Assembly (NCBI GenBank): GCA_045540915.1
Contig: JAZQID010000061.1
Coordinates: 1 to 11,930, forward strand
Origin: RGIG2206 sp045540915
GTDB lineage: Bacteria > Bacillota > Clostridia > Oscillospirales > Acutalibacteraceae
Direction: 5' to 3'
Length of the DNA stretch: 11,930 nt
Both the position numbers and the translations under genes were made by a program. Below are positions 1 through 7,800 of this stretch, piece by piece (within the stretch, counting starts at the first letter, position 1; every line of letters starts with the position of its first letter). Below the pieces are notes generated by a model. That model did no database searches. It was given only the letters and a program-made list of their open reading frames with translations, and had not been told where the DNA came from.

Positions 1-510
1 AACGACAAGTTGACCCCTGTTATACTCGCGCTCGGAACGGGCATCGGCGAGAACTTCGACATTTCCAAGCTCCGCTATGACAAAATTATTATTATGGCCG
101 ATGCCGACGTCGACGGTTCCCATATCCGCACCCTGCTGCTGACCTTCTTCTTCCGCTATATGCCTCAGCTCATCGAAACGGGCCACGTCTACCTCGCTCA
201 GCCGCCCCTTTACCGCATCTCAAAGGGCAAGCAGCACTTTGATGCCTTCACCGATGAGGAAAAGGCGGTCTACATCGAGCAGTTGGGCGGCACCGCCGAC
301 GTTCAGCGCTACAAGGGTCTCGGTGAGATGGATCCCGATCAGCTTTGGGAGACCACCCTTGACCCGACTACGAGAACACTTCTGCAGGTGCAGATGTCGG
401 ATGCCGAGTTGGCTGACGCCACCTTCACTATGCTGATGGGCGAAGAGGTCGAGCCTCGCCGCCGCTTCATCGAAGAAAACGCGGTCTTTGCGACCGATCT
501 TGATATTTAA
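1..510 (+). CDS. gyrB: DNA gyrase subunit B, C-terminal part (5' end outside window)
   Basis: GyrB is the ATPase and TOPRIM subunit of DNA gyrase, the cytoplasmic type IIA topoisomerase that introduces negative supercoils. The frame is open from base 1, so the gene starts upstream; 169 residues are visible. Numbering from the first visible codon, the TOPRIM metal site is D34-A-D36-V-D38-G, followed by SHIRTLLLTFFFR. The GyrB signature QRYKGLGEMDPDQLW follows, and the protein ends in the usual family tail (RRRFIEENA...LDI). There is no large insertion between TOPRIM and the tail, as expected for Gram-positive GyrB. gyrA begins 18 bp after the stop codon, so the two are almost certainly co-transcribed. 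ParE is the main alternative, but direct linkage to a GyrA carrying GyrA-box motifs argues for GyrB. Confidence 0.97.
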   Translation, partial: NDKLTPVILALGTGIGENFDISKLRYDKIIIMADADVDGSHIRTLLLTFFFRYMPQLIETGHVYLAQPPLYRISKGKQHFDAFTDEEKAVYIEQLGGTADVQRYKGLGEMDPDQLWETTLDPTTRTLLQVQMSDAELADATFTMLMGEEVEPRRRFIEENAVFATDLDI

Positions 511-514
511 GGAA

Positions 515-519
515 AGGAG
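515..519 (+). promoter_or_regulatory. Ribosome binding site of gyrA
   Basis: AGGAG within AAAGGAG lies 9 nt before the ATG at 529, in the 18-bp gyrB-gyrA gap. It supports 529 as the start and independent ribosome loading within the gyrBA transcript. Confidence 0.85.
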
Positions 520-528
520 ATAGACGTT

Positions 529-3144
529 ATGGCTAAACAAGAAAGCGTATTTTGGCCCAGTAATGAAGAGACCAAGATCGACCCTGTTGAAATAACCGAT
601 GAAGTTCGCAACAGTATGCTGCAGTATTCGATGTCGGTTCTTGTCGGACGCGCTTTGCCCGACGTGCGTGACGGGCTTAAGCCCGTCCACCGCCGCATCC
701 TCTACACTATGTACGAGAACGGTCTGTCTCCCGATAAGGCATACCGTAAGTGCGCCGACACCGTCGGTACCGTTCTGGGACGTTATCACCCCCACGGTGA
801 CGCTTCCGTTTACGATGCAATGGTTCGTATGGCGCAGGATTTCTCCCTGCGTTACCCCCTGATCGACGGACACGGAAACTTCGGTAACATCGACGGATAC
901 CCTGCCGCCGCCTACCGATATACCGAGTCGCGTATGAACAGGTTGTCGATGCATATGCTCGACGACCTCGACCGCGACACCGTCGATTTTGTACCCAACT
1001 ACGATGACCGTCTGCAAGAGCCTGTCGTCCTGCCGGTGCGTTTTCCGCAGTTGCTGGTCAACGGCTCGTCGGGTATCGCCGTCGGTATGGCGACCGAAAT
1101 CCCGCCCCACAACCTCGGCGAAGTCATTGACGGAATGTGCTGTCTTATCGACAACCCCGATGCAGAGCTGGCCGATATCTGCCAGTATATCAAGGGACCC
1201 GACTTCCCAACGGGTGGCATCATTATGGGCCGTTCGGGTATCCGCGCCGCCTATGCTACCGGCCGCGGTAAGATAGTCGTTCGCGGTAAGGCCGAGATCG
1301 AGGAGAAGCGCGACGGCAAATTCCGCATCGTTATCACCGAGATTCCCTACAAGGTTCGCAAGAAGGACCTCGTAAAGAGCATCTACGACCTTGCTTCTGA
1401 AAAGAGGATCGAGGGCATCGAGGACGTCGTCGACTATTCATCCAAGCGTGACGGAGGTATCCGTATCGTCGTCGACATCAAGCGTGATGCCAATCCGCAG
1501 GTCGTGTTGAATAAAATCTATTCCTACACCTCGTTGCAGACTACCTTCGGAGCCATTCTGCTCGCCATCGTCAACGGCAAGCCGCAGATCCTCACCCTTA
1601 AGGAGATGCTTCAGAACTGCATCGACTTCCAGTATGACATCATCCGCCGCCGCACCGAGTATGACAAGAAGAAGGCGGCCGAGCGCGCCCATATCTTAGA
1701 GGGTCTGAAGGTTGCCCTTGACTTCATCGACGAGGTCATCAGCATCATCCGCAACAGCAAGACCATCGCCGAGAGTAAGGAAGCCCTTTCCGAGCGCTTC
1801 GGACTTGACGACCTGCAGACCACCGCCATCGTGCAGATGCAGTTGGGCAAGCTTGCAGGCCTCGAAAAGCAGAAGATCCTCGATGAGCTGCAGCAGAAGC
1901 TCGACTTTATCAAGGAGTGCGACGCCATTCTCTCCAGCCGCGAGAGGATACTTGACATCGTCAAGACCGAGTCCCTCAACCTGCGCGATAAGTTCGCCGA
2001 TGACCGCCGCACCGAGATCACCGACGTCAGCGGCGAGGTCGACATTGAGGACCTCATCCCCGACGAATCGTCGGTTCTCACCCTCACCAAGATGGGCTAT
2101 ATCAAGCGCCTGCCTGCCAGCGAGTACAGATTACAGCATCGCGGCGGCAAGGGCAAGATCGGTATGACCACTCGCGAAGAGGATATGACCGATTATATGT
2201 TCGTCTGCGACAGCCACGACTACGTCCTTTTCTTCAGCAACCTCGGCCGAGTATACAGGCTGAAGGCCTACGAGGTGCCGGAGGGCTCCCGTACAAGCAA
2301 GGGACTGAACATCGTCAATGTTCTGCCCCTCCAGCCCAACGAGAAGATCACCGTTATGCTCAACGTCCGTGAGTTTGAAGAGGACAAGTACCTGTGTATG
2401 ATAACAAAGCGCGGCATCGTCAAGCGCTCTCTGCTTTCCAACTACAACACCTCCCGTAAGGGCGGCGTCATCGCCGTCGTTCTCGATGAGGATGACGAGC
2501 TTCGTTGGGTAGCGGTAACAAGCGGCGACGACGACCTGCTGGTTGCCACCCACAACGGTATGGCCATCCGCTTTAACGAAAACGATGCCCGTCCGCTCGG
2601 ACGAACTGCCCGCGGTGTCAAGGCCATCGCCCTTGACGCTGACGATGAAGTGGTCGGAATGGCGGTCGTCGACGATGAGAAGATGCTGCTGACCGTCACC
2701 GAGTCGGGCTACGGCCGCCGCAGTGAGTTCAGCGAGTACCGCCGTCAGTCGAGAGGCGGTAAGGGTCTTACCAACTATAAGGTTGAGAAGTACGGCAAGG
2801 TGGCCTCTATTCAGGCGGTCACCGATGACGAGGATGCCATTATGATAACCTCCGAGGGCATCATCATCCGCATCGCCGTTGACTCCATCAGCACCTTCGC
2901 GCGTACCGCCAAGGGCGTCTGCGTTATGAAGTTCAAGAACGAGAACGAGCACGTCATCTCGATGCAGATAACCGAGCACGACGAGGAGGAGGCTCAGCAG
3001 GCTGAGGCTCCCAGCGAGGCGGATGCCGCCGACAACGCCCCCGAGGCTGAGGCTGAGGTTGAAGCAACCGCAAGCGTTCCCGAGGGTGTCGAAGAGGCCT
3101 TTAACGCCGTAATGGAGAACGCCGAGCGCAACAGCGAGGAGTAA
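529..3144 (+). CDS. gyrA: DNA gyrase subunit A
   Basis: GyrA is the DNA breakage-reunion and DNA-wrapping subunit of gyrase (GyrA2GyrB2). The 871-aa length fits the family. The N-terminal winged-helix/tower domain is intact: the RALPDVRDGLKPVHRR motif lies at about 41-56, the quinolone-resistance region GDASVYDAMVRMAQ at 90-103, and the catalytic tyrosine is Y131 in AAYRYTE, preceded by R130. The C-terminal beta-pinwheel has a GyrA-box-like QHRGGKG at 536-542 and a related SRGGKG at 741-746, which favours gyrase over topoisomerase IV ParC. The position equivalent to E. coli Ser83 is Ala92, while the Asp87 equivalent is kept as Asp96. From about residue 815 the protein ends in a Glu/Ala-rich acidic tail. 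The start at 529 is set by a well-spaced AGGAG. Confidence 0.98.
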   Translation: MAKQESVFWPSNEETKIDPVEITDEVRNSMLQYSMSVLVGRALPDVRDGLKPVHRRILYTMYENGLSPDKAYRKCADTVGTVLGRYHPHGDASVYDAMVRMAQDFSLRYPLIDGHGNFGNIDGYPAAAYRYTESRMNRLSMHMLDDLDRDTVDFVPNYDDRLQEPVVLPVRFPQLLVNGSSGIAVGMATEIPPHNLGEVIDGMCCLIDNPDAELADICQYIKGPDFPTGGIIMGRSGIRAAYATGRGKIVVRGKAEIEEKRDGKFRIVITEIPYKVRKKDLVKSIYDLASEKRIEGIEDVVDYSSKRDGGIRIVVDIKRDANPQVVLNKIYSYTSLQTTFGAILLAIVNGKPQILTLKEMLQNCIDFQYDIIRRRTEYDKKKAAERAHILEGLKVALDFIDEVISIIRNSKTIAESKEALSERFGLDDLQTTAIVQMQLGKLAGLEKQKILDELQQKLDFIKECDAILSSRERILDIVKTESLNLRDKFADDRRTEITDVSGEVDIEDLIPDESSVLTLTKMGYIKRLPASEYRLQHRGGKGKIGMTTREEDMTDYMFVCDSHDYVLFFSNLGRVYRLKAYEVPEGSRTSKGLNIVNVLPLQPNEKITVMLNVREFEEDKYLCMITKRGIVKRSLLSNYNTSRKGGVIAVVLDEDDELRWVAVTSGDDDLLVATHNGMAIRFNENDARPLGRTARGVKAIALDADDEVVGMAVVDDEKMLLTVTESGYGRRSEFSEYRRQSRGGKGLTNYKVEKYGKVASIQAVTDDEDAIMITSEGIIIRIAVDSISTFARTAKGVCVMKFKNENEHVISMQITEHDEEEAQQAEAPSEADAADNAPEAEAEVEATASVPEGVEEAFNAVMENAERNSEE

Positions 3145-3162
3145 ATAGGTATATTTGAATAG

Positions 3163-3198
3163 AAAGACCGCACTGCCGGAAAGCAGTGCGGTCTTTTT
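3163..3198 (+). terminator. Intrinsic terminator after gyrA
   Basis: A 14-bp perfect stem (3163-3176 with 3183-3196, core GACCGCACTGC) closes a 6-nt loop CGGAAA and runs into TTTTT at 3194-3198. It lies 18 bp after the gyrA stop and ends the gyrBA transcript. Confidence 0.93.
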
Positions 3199-3225
3199 GT
3201 AATGGGAACGCGGTTGGTAAATGGC

Positions 3226-3244
3226 GGGCGAACGCAGTTCGCCC
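3226..3244. repeat. REP-like palindromic element
   Basis: A perfect inverted repeat GGGCGAAC-GCA-GTTCGCCC sits in the gap between the gyrA terminator and the lipoprotein promoter. From memory, short palindromes of this GGGCG...CGCCCCTA style are scattered through intergenic DNA of gut Clostridia; that is recollection and was not searched. It has no T-run, so it is not a second terminator. Confidence 0.5.
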
Positions 3245-3286
3245 CTATTTTCGCCCAAAACTACGATAATGTCAAGTAAAATAAGG

Positions 3287-3321
3287 TTACAATATTGTAA
3301 TCCAAATTTACAAAACTGTAA
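3287..3321. promoter_or_regulatory. Tandem operator-like inverted repeats (TTACA-N4-TGTAA x2)
   Basis: Two dyads, TTACAATATTGTAA (3287-3300, a perfect palindrome) and TTACAAAACTGTAA (3308-3321), start exactly 21 bp apart, which is two helical turns. They also form an imperfect 21-bp direct repeat, because both are followed by TC-N-AAA. They lie just upstream of the lipoprotein -35 box, centred roughly at -75 and -54. This suggests a dimeric regulator bound cooperatively on one DNA face. TACA/TGTA half-sites recall BlaI/MecI/CopY-type operators, but the spacing is not the CopY one and no such regulator is in the window. Confidence 0.6.
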
Positions 3322-3332
3322 TCGAAAATCGG

Positions 3333-3362
3333 TTGAAATTTTGCTTGAGCCCAATATATAAT
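3333..3362 (+). promoter_or_regulatory. Promoter of the 402-aa lipoprotein gene
   Basis: A -35 element TTGAAA (3333-3338) and a consensus -10 TATAAT (3357-3362) are separated by 18 bp. Transcription would begin near 3369, giving a leader of about 23 nt. The ribosome site AGGGG (3379-3383) lies 8 nt before the ATG at 3392. Confidence 0.75.
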
Positions 3363-3391
3363 GAAACAAAGATGCAACAGGGGTGATGAGT

Positions 3392-4600
3392 ATGAAAAAA
3401 TTTGTGACGCTGGTTTGTGTTTTGTGTCTTCTGGGCCTATGCGCTTGCGATAGGGCAACGCCCTCCACATCGGGCGGGCAGAGCAGCTCATCGGTCAGTC
3501 AAGCCGCAAGCGAGCCTGACCGCACTGCAACGGGCAATAAAATCGGTGACGATTGGTACTTTTTCTATACCCGCCAAACCAACAAAAAGGGAGATTACGA
3601 CATCTCTGAGTTCAAGCCCTCGGTCTACGATGCCCCATCGGGCAAATGGTACCCGTCTGACCAAAAGCCTCGGCAATTCCGCCAATTTACAGATGCCGAC
3701 GGTATCACTACCCTGACTCCCTCAAGCGATGCGTCTGCCATCTTGGCATACAAAGCATCGGCTGACGGCAACTATCGACTTGATATCAGCTACAACGTCA
3801 TCGCCGATAAGGAAAAGGTCTCGGATGGGGTTACGGTGTCGGTGTATGCGCAGGATGAAAAACTTTATTCCAGAAACCTTGGAGCGTCAAACGAGGTCTT
3901 TACTGAAAAAATCACGGTAAACGCGATGCTTAAAAAGGGGCAGTACTGCACCGTTATCGTTGACCCAAACGAGCACGCATACGGCGACCTGTGTGACAGC
4001 ATTACAGCTCAGGTGTCCCAAACCCTGACCGCCTATGTTGACAACGAGGACATCTGGTGCTTCGGACCGAATTATATAAACGGCGATGGCGCAACGCAGG
4101 GCGAAAACGGATGGTATCTTCTTGCGGCTGAGGACGGCAAAGCCTCGGTATCCGACCTGAAGGAGTGCGTGTTTGTACCCTCGGGGTCAACCGATTCCAA
4201 GCAAAAAGGTGGGATCTGGGTTCCGGCCGACCTTGCGGACGGTGGAACCGACGATGCCTTGCAGGGCTATATGTTTACATCCTCGGGAGTTATAAAACCG
4301 TGCATAAACGGGGAGTTCCGTTCGGTCGGAGTTGCCTTTAAGGCGACGAAGGACGGCAAGCATACCGTCGACCTGCGGACCGAAGGTTATAACCTTATGG
4401 GAAGCGAACCCAGAGATATGAAGTTGACCGTGTATGCGGGCGAGAACAAGATCAAAGAGGTTGCCTGCACAGAAATTATGACAGGAGCTATCACCTTTGA
4501 AGCCGAGCTAAAGCAGGGGCAGTACCTGTATTTTGTCTTCAATGCCGAGGATAAGGACAGTATGATATCCGACTTCTCGGTTTTGGTTAAAAAGTCCTAA
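3392..4600 (+). CDS. Predicted lipoprotein with two related beta-rich domains
   Basis: I do not recognise a named family. The N-terminus is a lipoprotein signal: MKK, a hydrophobic stretch, then lipobox L16-C17-A18-C19 with C19 as the lipidated residue, followed by a Ser/Gly/Ala-rich linker to about residue 48. The start at 3392 is chosen because AGGGG is 8 nt upstream; GTG 3383 and ATG 3386 are too close to it. The mature part has two units of similar layout, about 52-210 and 236-402. Each has an aromatic-rich opening, then AYKASADGNYRLDI (119-132) or AFKATKDGKHTVDL (315-328), then VSVYA/LTVYA, then LKKGQY/LKQGQY and a final beta strand. All-beta duplicated modules on a lipid anchor suggest ligand, perhaps glycan, binding (inference). 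No catalytic motif is visible. The gene is monocistronic between its own promoter and terminator. Confidence 0.85.
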   Translation: MKKFVTLVCVLCLLGLCACDRATPSTSGGQSSSSVSQAASEPDRTATGNKIGDDWYFFYTRQTNKKGDYDISEFKPSVYDAPSGKWYPSDQKPRQFRQFTDADGITTLTPSSDASAILAYKASADGNYRLDISYNVIADKEKVSDGVTVSVYAQDEKLYSRNLGASNEVFTEKITVNAMLKKGQYCTVIVDPNEHAYGDLCDSITAQVSQTLTAYVDNEDIWCFGPNYINGDGATQGENGWYLLAAEDGKASVSDLKECVFVPSGSTDSKQKGGIWVPADLADGGTDDALQGYMFTSSGVIKPCINGEFRSVGVAFKATKDGKHTVDLRTEGYNLMGSEPRDMKLTVYAGENKIKEVACTEIMTGAITFEAELKQGQYLYFVFNAEDKDSMISDFSVLVKKS

Positions 4601-4604
4601 CGCT

Positions 4605-4650
4605 GACAAAAAAAGAGCCTACGACATAGCGTCGCGGGCTCTTTTTTGTC
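4605..4650. terminator. Bidirectional terminator between convergent genes
   Basis: An A-tract plus GAGCC (4605-4619) pairs with GGCTC plus a T-tract (4637-4650), with one bulged A. A short inner CGAC/GTCG stem extends it. The T-run CTTTTTTG on the plus strand and its mirror on the minus strand let it stop both the lipoprotein transcript and any read-through from the giant gene. Confidence 0.9.
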
Positions 4651-4657
4651 AAAAGAA

Positions 4658-4680
4658 AACCATGCGATAGTCGCGTGGTT
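4658..4680. repeat. Imperfect intergenic hairpin
   Basis: AACCATGCGA (4658-4667) pairs with TCGCGTGGTT (4671-4680) around a 3-nt TAG loop, with one T-G pair. It has no T-run, so it is probably not a terminator; it may be a remnant dispersed palindrome. Confidence 0.45.
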
Positions 4681-4727
4681 CAAAAATGGTTAACCGATGA
4701 GCAAAAACAATTCTTCGGTTGTGGGAA

Positions 4728-4749
4728 ACCTCCCTCGTCAGAGGGAGGT
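4728..4749. repeat. REP-like palindrome ACCTCCCTC/GAGGGAGGT
   Basis: A perfect 9-bp stem (4728-4736 with 4741-4749) around a GTCA loop lies in the convergent gap. CCTCCCTC...GAGGGAGG palindromes are, as I recall, a common dispersed intergenic repeat in gut Clostridia; this was not searched. Confidence 0.5.
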
Positions 4750-4758
4750 GGAAAGAAA

Positions 4759-4784
4759 GAGGGCACCTTTTTCAAGGTGCCCTC
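4759..4784 (-). terminator. Intrinsic terminator of the giant secreted-protein gene
   Basis: An 11-bp perfect stem (4759-4769 with 4774-4784, core GGGCACCTT) closes, in the minus-strand transcript, a GAAA tetraloop and is followed by a U-rich UUUCUUUC. It lies about 30 bp after the stop codon of the 1827-aa gene. Confidence 0.85.
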
Positions 4785-4814
4785 CGAGGATATGGTACCG
4801 ATTCGATGAACGAA

Positions 4815-7800
4815 TCAGCTGGCGGGGGTAAAGGTCACCGACGCGCTGCGGATTTCAACCTCGGCGTTTGCAGCCTGTGCATAGATGGCCAAGTATGCGT
4901 TGGTGACGTTGTTGGGATCAACACCGTCGGTGACGGTGGAGTTCAACGTGTAGGTCATAGTATAAGTGATCCACTCGGAAGTCAGCGCACCTGTTGAGCC
5001 ATATTTTACGATAGCCTGTGTGCCTGTCTTAGCGCCGATCTTCATTCCGACCGTGCATCCTGTAGAGGAGCGCGCGTCGAAGGTCAGGGTGTAGGTGCCT
5101 GCGCCGTACTGCTGCATCTGCTCGGTCAGGTTGTAGGATGCGCCTGCGGTGAATCCGTTGTTGGCAGAGCGGATGATCCTGAAGCTGTTCTGGTCGTAGC
5201 CTTCCAGATGCTCCATATGGACTTCGTAGCAGATATCCTCGGACCAACGGGAAAGAGCATCGGTGGTGAACCAATCGACAAGGTTGCCGACGTCGGTGGT
5301 GGGCGGAGCGATGTTGATCCTGCCGGTCGCCGCATCGTAGGTTGCTGAGACAGCAACGCCGTTTGAGACGAGGTCGGTCAGCGAGATGTAGGCGGTGCCG
5401 TTGATGTTGGTGGTAGTGGTGGGAACGGTTCTGTTGACAGCGCCGCAGACCGCTTCGGCAGGAAGGTACCAAACGTTGCCCTGCTTGACCGCCTTTTGCT
5501 CGGTAACGAGCTGGCGGTTGCCGATGTATATCTTGCCGTCGACCACTACCGAGCCGCTGTTGGTTGCGGGCAGGGTGGGCATATTCTGTGCGCCGTTGCC
5601 CGTGACGATGATGGTGTTTCCATCGGTCATATTCACAGGAATCTGAGAGGCATCGGTGATGGCCTGACCGCCGATGGAGAGACCGTTGAAGGTCAGGGTA
5701 TAGTTGGTGGTGTCAAGGTAGCCCGATACGTTTTCAACGCGTATGGTGCCGCCGTCACCTTCGCCAAGAGCAACGCGACCGGTCGCAACCGGAACGGCAA
5801 GGTTGTTGAAGGTGATATGCTTAGCGGCAGAGCCCATATTCCAACCGTAGAAGATGAAGGGGAAGTGGTGGCAGTCGACCGCATTGACATTGTTGAGGGT
5901 CATCGAGAAGGTGCGCTGTAAACTGTTGTAGTTATAGCAGTTACGCATAACGCCCTCATCGGCGCGGAAGATGTAGATATCATCGACGGTGCAGGTGCCG
6001 ACGGCTGACTGCGGGAATACTGCGCAGCAGATGGAGCCGATGGTGATATCCTCAAATACGTTGTTCTGACCGCCGCTGATGACCAGCGCGTTGTCGCCGA
6101 CGTAGATGAAGAAATGGCGGTAGACGTTGTTGTCGCCTGACCACTGACTGATACCGTCGGTGCACATCTCGCTGGCGAGGATCTTTACGTTGGTGGCGGT
6201 CAGGCAGGACGCGTTCGCGCACAGGTTGTAGTCGCGCGCATCGATCATCTTGATGCCGTCGATAACGCAGTTGTCGGCCTTGACCTCAAGAATATAGCGC
6301 TTTGCAGGGTCGTCGGTGTCCGACTTGTTGGTGCTGTATACGTCGCTGTAGGGGTCGAGTATCATACCGCGGCCCTTAATGGTGACGCTGGCGGCGGTAA
6401 CCTTAACGCGAGCGTTAAGCACCGAGCCGGGAGCAAGGTAAAGGATGGTGCCCGCCTTGTCCAAGGTCAGATGATGGGTCTTGTTGCCCTCTGCATCGGT
6501 CGGGTCATACCAGCCGTCGACGTAGATGACGTTGGGGTCGTCCTTGTCGGGCACATCGGTCTCCGGCTCGTCGGCAAAGACGGCGAGGATGGAGTCATCC
6601 TTGTTATCCAGCTTGATGAGGAAGTACTCGGGCTCATCGAGATAGACCGAGATGACGTTGCCGTTGCGTGTGGTGGTGAATTCTCTTGCCGAGGGCATAA
6701 CGGTGTAGGACTCAAAGTCGGAGTGGACGGTCACGTCGACGCGCACCTGACTGCCCGAGAAGGCGAACTCACAGAAGCGGCGGTACATATCGCCGTTGAC
6801 GGTGCGGTTGGAGGTCATAACCGAGTCGGTGTGGTTGTAGCTGGTCAGGTCAACCGTGCGGTTGCCCTTGGTAACGCTTACCGAGTAGGAGTAATCGCGA
6901 ACAATGCGCTCGTCATACTCGGGGTAGGCTACAAGCTCGCCGAGGTTTACGTTATCGACGTAGGTCTTGGCCGAGATGCCGTAGCGGATAAGTGCCTGAG
7001 ACAGACTGTAAAGAGAGAGGCTGACCGAATCGGAGGCCTGAGAGCCGCCGTTGGTCTGCTCGTAGCAGTTGTAGGCGAAGCTTTCGACGCTGTAATCGTA
7101 GGCGGCGCTGACGATGCTTTGGTTCGCATCAACGACGTAGACGCGGACGGTCTTCGCCATATCGGCGGCAGAAAGTCCGTCGTAGCTAAAGGTGTAGGTG
7201 CCGTTCTGAGCGGTCGGGAGCGGATACTGAGTTGCGGTGCCGTCCTTTTCAACCACGACGGAGTAGCCGGAAAGGTCGCTTGCCGCGTTGGCAGTAGGTG
7301 CGAAGGTATAAACAAGGCGCGGATTTGCGCGCAGGTCGACCGCAACCTTTACCCAGTTGAAGTGGGCGGTGGAGGCGGTGACGGTGTTTGTGAGGTAGGT
7401 GATGTTTTCTTTGTCACAGGAGGCCTGATCTGCAACGGTGCCGCTTGACGCGTAAGCGGAAACCCAACTGCAACCGGCGAGGATGGACTCGGTGCCTGTA
7501 CCTGCGTGAAGCCTTGCGGCCTCGCCGTAGGTCAGCATATCGGCCAGCAGTTTTCTCAGGTTAAGGTCGCCGTAAAGATGGCTCTTGGGGTTAAAGGTGG
7601 CAAAGAAGGTGTTGAGCGCATACTGCTTTACGGAATATCCTGACTCTCCCGTTATCTGAGCCGCCTGTCCGTCCTTAACGCCGTAGAGGGTGACGTAGAC
7701 GAGGTCGGCCATACGGTCGGGGGTAAGCTCGTTGAAGGTGTACTTCTGGTAATCGGCACCGTTTTTATAGTCGACGGGGTCGATCCTGACGGTGTCGTTG

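Noticed and set aside
220..1110. 296-codon minus-strand frame across the gyrB-gyrA junction
   Set aside because: Antisense to two certain genes and spanning their operon junction; no domain features.
2131..3468. 445-codon open frame on the minus strand opposite gyrA
   Set aside because: It lies almost wholly antisense to a certain gene, has no ribosome site or recognisable domain, and runs through the gyrA terminator and the lipoprotein promoter. It is a codon-bias shadow.
4800..4816. GATTCG-ATGAA-CGAATC hairpin over the giant gene's stop codon
   Set aside because: A stem of only 6 bp with no T-run; the real terminator is at 4759-4784.
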